In this document: piece by piece, positions 35,128 to 46,317 of the stretch
Numbering within the stretch: position 1 is the first letter of the stretch
Layout: every line of letters starts with the position of its first letter
DNA from: Isoetes taiwanensis
Taxonomy: Eukaryota > Streptophyta > Lycopodiopsida > Isoetales > Isoetaceae
Assembly (NCBI GenBank): GCA_021234155.1
Contig: JAJEKV010000006.1
Span: 22,851,653 to 22,915,652 of the forward strand
Direction: 5' to 3'
DNA: 64,000 nucleotides
Notes under the pieces: model-generated
Databases searched by the model: none
What the model was told of the DNA's origin: nothing
The model's input: the letters and a program-made list of their open reading frames with translations, nothing else
Position numbers and translations under genes: made by a program

Positions 35128-36230
35128 TGTGAAGTTCCAGAATGGTGAAGAATAGGTAGATGAGATTGAATAATGTGTATGAGCCAAACGTGGCATATAA
35201 AAGATATATAGACACACCTTTACACCTAAGAACACGACTCCTCATCTTCTTGGGATTGCCACCTCGGTGTGGTCACATGGCTCATGCCATGTCATCAATC
35301 CTTGATCTATATGATCACTAATATTATATTCTAATACTCCCACTTGATCAATAGATCAAGAAGGATTGAACTATGCTTTGGCAAATCTCCCCCTTAATGG
35401 AGAGAATTCAAATGCCCTTCAAATTTGAGAATTCAAACTCTAAACTCTAGACGTACTAGATTATAATGTTACGAGGATGCCTAGATCACATAAGTCGTCT
35501 TCTCCCCTTGATCTATAGCATCCGAGAAATGCTAAGATCATACAATGGGATCCTCACTATTATATATTATTTCATCTTCTAGACACCCAGGACTACTTAA
35601 AAGACTTCACATAGTTTCAAGATATAATTTTTCCAACAAACATGGGCCTTTGGTGGCAAGAATTTCCTTCTTTGAAAATACCCCCATACTTGTCATTCTT
35701 TTTCACGTCATCTGCCGGTGAATGTTATACAAGTGAATCTGAGCATGACCTCCTTTTCAAACACGGTTTCATGTGCCCTCTTGCATGCATCGATATTTCA
35801 TCTCCAGCCTTTTGCACTCCTCCAAAGAAATTTAGCAGCCTGTGGAAACTGTATTCTTCCACAAGCGAGATCTCCTGTTCGGCCTCCCTGTGATACGAAA
35901 TAGGCTTTTGCTCTTCAACAAAACCTATTTTATCTAAGAGGATTCTCCTTCCTAATATCCTTTAGAGTCTTAGAATAATTGAGGTTTTGTTTTTTTGCTT
36001 GTGAGAATAATTGATAAAGAATTTCGAATATGGCGAGCTTTCTCGGCTCTAGCCTCGATACAAATTTGTCTCCGCTTTCTTCCCATTAAATATTGGTCTT
36101 CATATTTTTGTGGCACATTGCACTGAATCCGTGACAGTTTTGGGGCTGCCTTTTCGCCTATCGATTTGAAACGCTCAGACACTAGGGCTTGCTTGATTTG
36201 CATGGCTTCAACTTCCCTAATGCGCTCTGG
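35128..36230 (-). mobile_element. Copia-like retrotransposon 3' fragment, unit 1
   Basis: Contains the 208-bp 3' LTR (TGTGAAGTTCC...TCTAATA on the plus strand), a minus-strand polypurine tract AAGTGGGAG next to it, and about 0.9 kb of 3' internal sequence with a minus-strand frame at 35970-36233 ('KRFKSIGEKAAPKLSR'-like). It stops abruptly at 36230 where recombinase exon sequence begins. The complete element survives only at 54717-57654. Confidence 0.85.
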
Positions 36231-38124
36231 CATTAGGGCAGCTAAGGAACTTTGGAATCTGAAAGTTTATCAGTTTTCTCTTCAAAGTAGTGAGAGCGGC
36301 GGAGTTTGTTAAGTATGAGGAAGCGTGTGTAGCAAAATTATAACCCTTACGCTACACGTTTGAGGATCACCATTTTGAGATCCGGTTTGGAGTTATGAAT
36401 CGATTTCGTGTTCACTTTTAAACAATATTGAGGCATTTACCTTCACGCCCGGTTTGGAAAGGGCGACAAGGCCCGATGGTGCACTATTTCTTACTGCAAT
36501 TGATAGTTGGTGCTCAAATGTGAGTTGCTGATTTAATTATTTATTTGATTCCTAGTTTGATTTTTGTTTTAACATTGCAAATTGTTATTGCAGGTTTGGT
36601 TCCATAAACAGCGAGTTGGCAAGAATCAGATAGCGAAGTGGTTGAAAGTCATGGGAGAAACTGTCAATGCTGAAATATGTAATAAATCGGGTCGAGTGAC
36701 ATTGGTGACGAGATTGGCGTTGGCTGGCGTACCAGCTGAAGTTGGCATGCAAGTGACAGGCCATAACACTTATGATGGCTATCAGAAGTACGTTTTCAGG
36801 TTTTTTTTATTTATTTATGTTTTATTCTTAAGTTATTTTTCTTGATTACTCGCTTATTTTTACGGTGTATGATAGGAGCAAGGAGGGTACAAGTGGATGC
36901 AGCTATGGACATTCTTTCAAGGCCAGTTGATAAGGATGGCAAGCTTCGCGTCTATAGTGACGTGCTTGGTGAGCAGATGAGCGATAAGAGGAAAGTTTTG
37001 TTTGGTGTACAAGATCGGTCTTCAAATTGTCTTGCTCCTCCTGATTCGGTAATTTTTCTTGTGTCATTTTAACTTTAATATTAGGATTAATGTTCAATTA
37101 AAATATTTAATGTTTCACAGGAAGGATCCTGGCTGTTGTTTTTGTTGTGCTACTTGCTAGTACAGTACATTAAACGAGTAGGATGGCTTGCTCATATAGT
37201 CATGATAATTAAGGATAGTGGCTGTGGCAGATGCTTAATTCCCATAGTCATAACTTCTTATAAAGATCTAATGTTACGTGGTATGACCTTGCTTTGGTAT
37301 AAGTCCACCGGTATGACAAAGTTAGATACACTAGAATATGCACCTTTTAAAACAAACTTGTTGTATGAAGGTTGTTGTATGAAGGTTATGCTAAATAATG
37401 CATAGACTAGTTTTCGAAAGATCATGGTCTTCCTGCTATTATGCAGCTTAGGAAAATGCTTAATGTGCTTTGATGGGCCTCTCTAAGCAGTAAATTATTC
37501 TCAGTTTATTATTTATCCTAAATCGGTTTATTGATAACGAGGGTTTACATTGCCATCTTCAAGCGGCATTGTTATCAAAACCGTCACGATAAAACATTAT
37601 CGAACGATGAGGTAAGGTTTTGAGTTTTGTTGTGTTCTTTATCCGCTTGTACTTAGATTCTTATTTATAGGTTGGATCGACACAACTTCGTGTGGGACTA
37701 AACGGAAGAATCCAATGGGTGATACTGTTCCTGATCAAGTGGTAAGTTAGAATTGTTGAGATGTATTTAATTTCAATGTAATTTCTATTTAGTTTGTTGT
37801 TTTAATTTCGTTATAATTTCTGTTTTAGGTGCTTTCAATGCCTGCAGTTATGTCAGGCGATATTTTAGCTGAAAAGGAGAATATGCGATTGAGTGAAGAT
37901 TATTTGAATTTCGTTGATGACGATCTTGTGAGCGGTGATGAGGTGAGATCCGATCGCTTGGGAAGGCCTTGCAGGGTGGAAACTTCAACGTGACGAAGGG
38001 GAATAATGTTACAAACACAGGTGGCCAAAATTTTCTTGGTGCTAGTTTCTCTGGTTGCATCTTCGTTACATGTGAAACTCCTGCAATGGTTAGCGATGTA
38101 CTGAAGAACCTACGCAGCACATGA
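36202..38124 (+). pseudogene. Crypton/DUF3504-type tyrosine recombinase gene segment, unit 1
   Basis: Six exons at about 36231-36519, 36594-36787, 36867-37048, 37542-37611, 37671-37741 and 37829-38124, with an in-frame ATG at 36202 inside the antisense retrotransposon. Exon b gives 'VWFHKQRVGKNQIAKW' and 'GRVTLVTRLALAGVPAEVGM', 'VTGHNTYDGY', the Arg, His and (with exon c, 'YDRSKEVQ') Tyr of the recombinase catalytic end. Tyrosine recombinases cut and rejoin DNA through the Tyr. In this copy exon a has frame-breaking differences, the exon c acceptor reads acggt instead of acag, and exon d is altered. The N-terminal half of the family is absent. All faults lie at CAG/CTG-type sites, so they may be consensus errors. 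Confidence 0.6.
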
Positions 38125-38189
38125 ACATGATTTGAAGCTGTTTTGTGTTGAACATGATTTTGGTTGTTGAAATACTGTTTTTTGAACTT

Positions 38190-38390
38190 CTGTGAATCTG
38201 TGATTTTGAATCACTGTTTTGGAAATACAGAATCAGTGAAATACTGTTTTGGTGAATCGGTGAAATACTTTGTTTTGTGAATCGATGAAATCTTTGTTTT
38301 CGGTGAAATCTTGTTTTTGGTGAATCGGTGAAATCTTGTTTTGTGAATCGAAAAATCTTGTTTTGGTGTTAACTGTGATTTTGAATCAAT
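38190..38390. repeat. Minisatellite (about 24 bp), unit 1
   Basis: Copies of 'gtgaatcagtgaaatactg' plus 'ttttg' repeat about seven times downstream of the recombinase stop, with much variation in this unit. Confidence 0.75.
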
Positions 38391-38763
38391 GTTTTGGAAT
38401 CCTATGATTTTGTCATGGTCAGAAATTGGTCTTTTCTAAATTGGTCTTTCACGGAATCACGTTGAAATCACCTTGGAATAAACTTGAATCACCTTGGAAT
38501 CACCTTGAAATTTCGGTTTGAAAAATCAGGGTGATTTGGCCTATAATTTCAACGTGACCAAAATTTCGGTTAGGGGAGGGGCGCTCACTTATTAAGCTTG
38601 AACTTTTATAAAAACTATGACAAGCATCTTAACTATAGCCATATTATATATCACGAGAATCACGAGATTCTAAGCTTTCTAACCGTATCCTCTCCTAGCC
38701 TATCTAATGTTTTGAATGAAGGGGGTATTTGCATCCAATTGTTGATATAATGTTCCATCCTTG

Positions 38764-39342
38764 GCATTAGAGGAAATTTGAGATCTTATTTCATCCCCAT
38801 AAGAATCCTCCAATGGAATGGCTACCCTCTATTAACTGCAATTAATGCAGCACCAACAACTTCATTGCTGTCGTTTTTCCCCCATAACTTTTGATCCACT
38901 TGTCAAAATGTTGCAGCGTTTGTTGCATTAGATGCGGAATGAAAAGATCTTTCCAATGATATATGGTTATGATGTATTTCAATATGGTCATATGCGTTAA
39001 CCTTAAAAAAATATGATTTTTTGCTTATTTCTTATATATTTATATCGTAAAAGATATATGAATGGGTTATCACTAGATAGATCTTGTGAAGACGAACCCA
39101 TTGCTACAAAAAGTTTTTTGAATCGGAGTTACGGATCAAAAGTTATAATGAAAAATGATACTACCTCCCGTTTTTAGTTTTTATATTTCAAAAAAAAAAA
39201 TGCATTAATTACAGGTTGCCACATAATACCGAATGAGATATACCGGAGCTCTTCTCTTTATTGGATAAATTTAAAAAGGCCGACATGGCATTTTAAGCAT
39301 CCCTTAATGGGACAAAATATGATCTCATTTTTCCTCTAATGC
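38764..39342. mobile_element. 575-bp MITE-like insertion in unit 2
   Basis: Present only in unit 2. It begins 'attagaggaaatttgagatc' (38766) and ends 'gatctcatttttcctctaat' (39340), inverted repeats of 20 bp with two mismatches. Compared with the empty sites in units 1, 3, 4 and 5 (ttggcgcacttg), the insertion duplicated only GC (38764-38765 and 39341-39342). It has no coding capacity. The empty sites define both ends exactly. Confidence 0.85.
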
Positions 39343-40073
39343 GCACTTGTGTACCTTGAATGGAGGTTATAAGAACCACTTGTTGGCCCCATGTTTTATC
39401 AATGCCGTATCGGGGGGTTCACCTCTATGTAAGGGGCATATGGCATATGCGTGCATCAGGTCAGGAGAAACCCCTATGTATACAACTCGGCCTCCATAGA
39501 AACTCCTATGTATACTGATCTTGTGTTGTCGAAGCAGAATACCCGATTCCGTACTTTTACACCTTGTCTAAGCACAATTTATCCTACCCTTAACCTTATT
39601 TTTACGTCCAGTATTTATTCATGTAGCCTACCCTCTACCTTACATTTACATCCAACCTACAAATATTGCAAGCTTCTCAAGTTTTGTAGAGGACCGTAGA
39701 GCTGGGAACTATCCCAACTGGCTTCAAGCTATTCTACACTTCACCCCAATCATGATTAGAATTTATCTCAGTCAAGATCTCAATGGTTTAACTCAGGATT
39801 TAGGGTTCATCCATGGTTCCATCTTAGTTCAATGGTCACTCCAAAAAATAAGAAAAAGAAATACACTTGGGAATACATCAAAATATATATTTTATTATAA
39901 CAATAATAATGGAATTTATTTGCGAGCACGTGTTTTAAGAACGCTTCAAGAACATTATTATGGCCCGAATTTTGCATGCAAAGGATGCCCTATATCATCC
40001 TCCGAAGCTCTTACTATTATTCCGACTTCATCTTAGCTCTTCCTCTTCCTCGACTTCATCTTAGATTCTTAGA

Positions 40074-40350
40074 ATGGCGGGACAAAGACCACCAAAGAAG
40101 AAGCCCATGGATCTAATTCGCCTGACCGTAGAACCCGGGTTGTAAGGGCACCCGAAAATGAAAGTTGTGGCAAAATTTTCCCCGCTTGGAGGTGGATTAC
40201 ATCTAGAACAAGGAGCTTCTATTAATGAAAAGGTACAAAGAAGGGTTGATCGAGTTCAACTTGGAGAGGAGCAGCCCTCAGGAGATGAAAATTACAGCCT
40301 AAAGGCAATGATATTTTGTGGGCCGAGGATGCCTCCTCCTCGATTTTTAG
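40074..40350 (+). pseudogene. Small array ORF, unit 2 (disrupted)
   Basis: Equivalent of the 91-codon ORF of units 1 and 5, with several small insertions and deletions ('accaccaaagaagaagc' for 'accaccagcaagaagc', and others) that break the frame. A partial frame remains at 40158-40367. The changes sit at CAG/CTG-type positions. Confidence 0.6.
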
Positions 40351-40467
40351 TGCCTTCTCGGCCTTGATAGTAGCTTAGGTTTTGTTTTCCGATTATGTAT
40401 ATGAAATCAAATCTCCATAACTTCGTTGTAAAACTTTGATCTAACTTATTGATATATGGGTTTTATT

Positions 40468-41565
40468 TGTGAAGTTCCGTAATGGTGAAGAATAGGTAGA
40501 TGAGATTGAATAATGTGTGAGCCAAACGTGGCATATAAAAAGATATATAGACACACCTTTACACCTAAGAACACGACTCCTCATCTTACCGGGATTGCCA
40601 CCTCAGTGTGGTCACATGGCTCGCGCCATGTCATCAATCCTTGATCTATATGATCACTAATATTATATTCTAATACTCCCACTTGATCAATAGATCAAGA
40701 AGGATTGAACTATGCTTTGGCAAATCTCCCCCTTAATGGAGAGAATTCAAATGCCCTTCAAATTTGAGAATTCAAACTCTAAACTCTAGACGTACTAGAT
40801 TATAATGTTACGAGGATGCCTAGATCACATAAGTCAGGTCTTCTCCCCCTTGATCTATAGCATCCGAGAAATGCTAAGATCATACAATGGGATCCTCACT
40901 ATTATATATTATTTCATCTTCTAGACACCCAGAACTACTTAAAAGACTTCACATAGTTCAGTATATAATTTTTCCAACAAACATGGGCCTTCGTCGTGGC
41001 AAGAATTTCCTTCTTTGAAAATACCCCCATACTTGTCATTCTTTTCCACGTCATACCGGTGAATGTTATACAAGTGAATACAGGCATGACCTCCTTTCAG
41101 CGACGGTTTCATGTGCCCTCTTGCATGCATCGATATTTCATCTCCAGCCTTTTGCACTCCTCCAAAGAAATTTAGCGACTGTGGAAATCAGATTCTTCCA
41201 CAAGCGAGATCTCCTGTTCGGCCTCCCTGTGATACGAAATAGGCTTTTGCTCTTCAACAAAACCTATTTTATCTAAGAGGATTCTCCTTCCTGACTTTAG
41301 AGTACCGAATAATTGAGGTTTTGTTTTGCTTGTGAGAATAATTGATAAAGAACGACTCGAATATGGCAGAGCTTTCTCTGGCTCTAGCCTCTGATACAAA
41401 TTTGTCTGCTTTCTTCCCCATTAAATATTGGTCTTCATATTTTTGTGGCACATTGCACTGAATCCGTGACAGTTTTGGGGCTGCCTTTTCGCCTATCGAT
41501 TTGAAACGCTCAGACACTAGGGCTTGCTTGATTTGCATGGCTTCAACTTCCCTAATGCGCTCTGG
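40468..41565 (-). mobile_element. Copia-like retrotransposon 3' fragment, unit 2
   Basis: Same LTR, polypurine tract and 3' internal sequence as in unit 1, ending at the same junction with recombinase exon a. Minus-strand frames at 41269-41568 and 40939-41157 correspond to the retrotransposon's unidentified protein. Confidence 0.85.
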
Positions 41566-43451
41566 CATTAGGGCAGCTAAGGAACTTTGGAATCAAAAGT
41601 TTATCGGTTTTTCTCTTCAAAGTAGTGAGAGCGCGGCGAGTTTGTTAAGTATGAGGAAGCGTGTAGCAAGAATTATAACCCTTCTGCTACACGTTTCGAG
41701 GATCACCATTTTCGAGATCCAGTTTGGAGTTATGAATCTGATTTCGTGTTCACTTTTAAACAATATTCGAGGCATTTACCTTCACGCCAGTTTGGAAAGG
41801 ACGACAAGACTGATGGTGCACTATTTCTTACTGCAATTGATAGTTGGTGCTCAAATGTGAGTTGCTGATTTAATTATTTATTTGATTCCTAGTTTGATTT
41901 TTGTTTTAACATTGCAAATTGTTATTGCAGGTTTGGTTCCATAAACAGCGAGTTGGCAAGAATCAGATAGCGAAGTGGTTGAAAGTCATGGGAGAAACTG
42001 TCAATGCTGAAATATGTAATAAATCGGGTCGAGTGACATTGGTGACGAGATTGGCGTTGGCTGGCGTACCAGCTGAAGTTGGCATGCAAGTGACAGGCCA
42101 TAACACTTATGATGGCTATCGGCACGCTTTTTTTTTTATTTATTTATGTTTTATTCTTAAGTTATTTTTCTTGATTACTCGCTTATTTTACGTGTATGAT
42201 AGGAGCAAGGAGGTACAAGTGGATGCAGCTATGGACATTCTTTCAAGGCCAGTTGATAAGGATGGCAAGCTTCGCGTCTATAGTGACGTGCTTGGTGAGC
42301 AGATGAGCGATAAGAGGAAAGTTTTGTTTGGTGTACAAGATCGGTCTTCAAATTGTCTTGCTCCTCCTGATTCGGTAATTTTTCTTGTGTCATTTTAACT
42401 TTAATATTAGGATTAATGTTCAATTAAAATATTTAATGTTTCACAGGAAGGATCCTGGCTGTTGTTTTTGTTGTGCTACTTGCTAGTACAGTACATTAAA
42501 CGAGTAGGATGGCTTGCTCATATAGTCATGATAATTAAGGATAGTGGCTGTGGCAGATGCTTAATTCCCATAGTCATAGCTTCTTATAAAGATCTAATGT
42601 TCTGTGTATGACCTGCTTTGGTATAAGTCCACTGGTATGACAGGTTAGATACACTAGAATATGCACCTTTTAAAACAAACTTGTTGTATGAAGGTTGTTG
42701 TATGAAGGTTATGCTAAATAATGCATAGACTAGTTTTCGAAAGATCATGGTCTTCCCCGCTATTATGCAAATTTTTAGGAAAATGCTTAATGTGCTTTGA
42801 TGGGCCTCTCTAAGCTGTAAATTATTCTCAGTTTATTATTTATCCTAAATCAGTTTATTGATAACAGGTTTCTGTGCCATCTTCAACTGGCATTGTTATC
42901 AACTGTCCTGATAACAGTTGTCAGAACGATGAGGTAAGGTTTTGAGTTTTGTTGTGTTCTTTATCTGCTTGTACTTAGATTCTTATTTATAGGTTGGATC
43001 GACACAACTTACGTGTGGGACTAAAACGAAGAATCCAATGGGTGATACCGCTTCCCATCAAGTGGTAAGTTAGAATTGTTGAGATGTATTTAATTTCAAT
43101 GTAATTTCTATTTAGTTTGTTGTTTTAATTTCGTTATAATTTCTGTTTTAGGTGCTTTCAATGCCTGCAGTTATGTCAGGCGATATTTTAGCTGAAAAGG
43201 AGAATATGCGATTGAGTGAAGATTATTTGAATTTCGTTGATGACGATCTTGTGAACGAGTGATGAGGTCGATCCGATCGCAAAGGAAGGCCTTGCGGGGG
43301 TGGAAACTTCAACGTGGGATTTAAGGGGAATAATGTTACAAACATGCGGTGGCCAAAATTTTCTTGGTGCTAGTTTCTCCGGTTGCATCTTCGTTACATG
43401 TGAAACTCCCGCAATGGTTAGCGATGTATCAAGAACCGCGCAAAGACATGA
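41537..43451 (+). pseudogene. Crypton/DUF3504-type tyrosine recombinase gene segment, unit 2
   Basis: Exons at about 41566-41856, 41931-42124, 42194-42374, 42868-42933, 42993-43064 and 43152-43451; in-frame ATG at 41537. The end of exon a ('DDKTDGALFLTAIDSWCSN') joins exon b in phase, and exon d is intact (22 codons with GT-AG borders). Faults: a frameshift near 41633 in exon a, the exon b donor (cggcacgc for cagaagtacg), the exon c acceptor, and exon f near 43257. Other units are intact at these sites, so comparing the five copies yields a continuous gene. Confidence 0.6.
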
Positions 43452-43499
43452 ACATGATTTGAAGTCGCTTTGTGTTGAACATGATTTTGGTTGTTGAAA

Positions 43500-43700
43500 T
43501 ATCGCTTTTTGAACTTCGTGAATCGGATTTTGAATCACCGCTTTTTGGAAATACGTAATCGAAATAATCGCTTTTGGTGAATCGGAAATAATCGCTTTGT
43601 GAATCGCTGAAATACCGCTTTCGAAAAATCGCTTTGGTGAATCGCTGAAATACCGCTTTTGTGAATCGCTGAAATAATCGCTTTGGTGTTAATCTGTGAT
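43500..43700. repeat. Minisatellite (about 24 bp), unit 2
   Basis: Same position as in unit 1, but 'actg' elements read 'atcgc' or 'accgc'. It is the most altered of the four copies. Confidence 0.7.
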
Positions 43701-44816
43701 TTTGAATCAATGTTTTGGAATCCTATGATTTTGTCATGACTGTAAATTGGTCTTTCTGTAAATTGGTCTTTCTGGAATCACGTTGAAATCACCTTGGAAT
43801 AAACTTGAATCACCTTGGAATCACCTTGAAATTTCGGTTTGAAAAATCAGGGTGATTTGGCCTATAATTTCAAGGTGACCAAAATTTCGGTTAGGGAAGG
43901 GGCGCTCACTTATTAAGCTTGAACTTTTATAAAAACTATGACAAGCATCTTAACTATAGCCATATTATATATCACGAGAATCACGAGATTCTAAGCTTTC
44001 TAACCGTATCCTCTCCTAGCCTATCTAATGTTTTGAATGAAGGGGGTATTTGCATCCAATTGTTGATATAATGTTCCATCCTTGGCGCACTTGTGTACCT
44101 TGAATGGAGGTTATAAGAACCACTTGTTGGCCCCATGTTTTATCAATGCCGACGGGGTTCACCTCTATGTAAGGGGCATATATGGCATATGCATCAGGTC
44201 GAGAAACCCTATGTATACAACTCGCCTCCATAGAAACTCCTATGTATACAGCCTTGTGTTGTCGAGCCAAGTATACCCGATTCATTCGCACTTTTACACC
44301 TTGTCTAAGCACAATTTATCCTACCCTTAACCTTATTTTTACGCCCAAGATTTATTCATGTAGCCTACCCTCTACCTTACATTTACATCCAACCTACAAA
44401 TATTGCAAGCTTCTCAAGTTTTGTAGAGGGACCGAGAGCTGGAACTATCCCAACCGGCTTCAAGCTATTCTACACTTCACCCCAATCATGATTAGAATTT
44501 ATCTCACCAAGATCTCAATGGTTTAACTCGTGATTTAGGGTTCATCCATGGTTCCATCTTAGTTCAATGGTCACTCCAAAAATAAGAAAAAGAAATACAC
44601 TTGGGAATACATCAAAATATATATTTTATTATAACAATAATACATGATTACTTTGTTATGGAATTTATTTTATGCAGCACGTTTTAAGAACGCCGTAAGA
44701 ACATCATTATGGCGAATTTTGCATGCAAGGATGTGAGCCTATATCATCCTCCGAAGCTCTTACTATTCCGACTTCATCTTAGCTCTTCCTCTTCGACTTC
44801 ATCTTAGATTCTTAGA

Positions 44817-45094
44817 ATGGCCCTCCAAAGACCACCAGCAAGAAGCCCATGGATCTAATTCGCTTTGATCTCAGAACTCCTGGTTGTAAGGGCACGAAAA
44901 TGAAAGTTGTGGCGAAATTTTCCTGCTTGGAGGTGGATTACATGCGAGAACAAGGAGCTTCTATTACTGAAAAGGTACAGCAGTGGGTTGATCGAGTTCA
45001 ACTTGGAGAGGAGCAGCCTCCGGAGATGAAAATTACAGCTAAAGGCAATGATATGTTTGTGGAGCTGAGGATGCCTCCTCCTGGATTTTTTTAG
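44817..45094 (+). pseudogene. Small array ORF, unit 3 (5' end altered)
   Basis: From 'GCKGTKMKVVAKFSCLEVDY' onward it is identical to units 1 and 5 down to 'RMPPPGFF'. The first 30 codons differ by small insertions and deletions, and the remaining open frame starts at 44849. Confidence 0.55.
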
Positions 45095-45216
45095 TGCCTT
45101 CTCGGCCTTGATAGTAGCTTAGGTTTTTGTTTTCCCGATTATGTATATGAAATCTGAAATCTCCATAACTTCTGTTGTAAAACTTTGATCTAACTTATTG
45201 ATATATGGGTTTTATT

Positions 45217-46317
45217 TGTGAAGTTCCAGAATGGTGAAGAATAGGTAGATGAGATTGAATAATGTGTATGAGCCAAACGTGGCATATAAAAGATATATAG
45301 ACACACCTTTACACCTAAGAACACGACTCCTCATCTTACTGGGATTGCCACCTCAGTGTGGTCACATGGCTCGCGCCATGTCATCAATCCTTGATCTATA
45401 TGATCACTAATATTATATTCTAATACTCCCACTTGATCAATAGATCAAGAAGGATTGAACTATGCTTTGGCAAATCTCCCCCTTAATGGAGAGAATTCAA
45501 ATGCCCTTCAAATTTGAGAATTCAAACTCTAAACTCTAGACGTACTAGATTATAATGTTACGAGGATGCCTAGATCACATAAGTCAGGTCTTCTCCCCCT
45601 TGATCTATAGCATCCGAGAAATGCTAAGATCATACAATGGGATCCTCACTATTATATATTATTTCATCTTCTAGACACCCAGGACTACTTAAAAGACTTC
45701 ACATAGTTCAGTATATAATTTTTCCAACAAACATGGGCCTTCGTCGTGGCAAGAATTTCCTTCTTTGAAAATACCCTCATACTTGTCATTCTTTTCCACG
45801 TCATACCGGTGAATGTTATACAAGTGAATACAGGCATGACCTCCTTTCAGCGACGGTTTCATGTGCCCTCTTGCATGCATCGATATTTCATCTCCAGCCT
45901 TTTGCACTCCTCCAAAGAAATTTAGCAGCCTGTGGAAACTGTATTCTTCCACAAGCGAGATCTCCTGTTCGGCCTCCCTGTGATACGAAATAGGCTTTTG
46001 CTCTTCAACAAAACCTATTTTATCTAAGAGGATTCTCCTTCCTGACTTTAGAGTACCGAATAATTGAGGTTTTGTTTTGCTTGTGAGAATAATTGATAAA
46101 GAACGACTCGAATATGGCAGAGCTTTCTCTGGCTCTAGCCTCTGATACAAATTTGTCTGCTTTCTTCCCCATTAAATATTGGTCTTCATATTTTTGTGGC
46201 ACATTGCACCTCAATCCTGCGTGATTTTTGGGGCTGCCTTTTAAGCTATCGATTTGAAACGCCGACACTAGGGGCTTGCTTGATTTGCATGGCTTCAACT
46301 TCCCTAATGCGCTCTGG
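45217..46317 (-). mobile_element. Copia-like retrotransposon 3' fragment, unit 3
   Basis: LTR plus 3' internal part. The minus-strand frame 45689-46150 (153 codons, e.g. 'SFHRLLNFFGGVQKAGDEIS', then 'HARGHMKPSLKGGHACIHLY') is the longest undisturbed version of the element's 3' protein; I cannot assign it to a known retroviral domain. Confidence 0.85.

Noticed and set aside
37121-37530. Sequence after the cacag at 37120 as an additional recombinase exon
   Set aside because: The exon c donor joins exon d in phase, and the 37121-37530 segment has a mixed, hydrophobic chance frame with stops; it is more likely intron.
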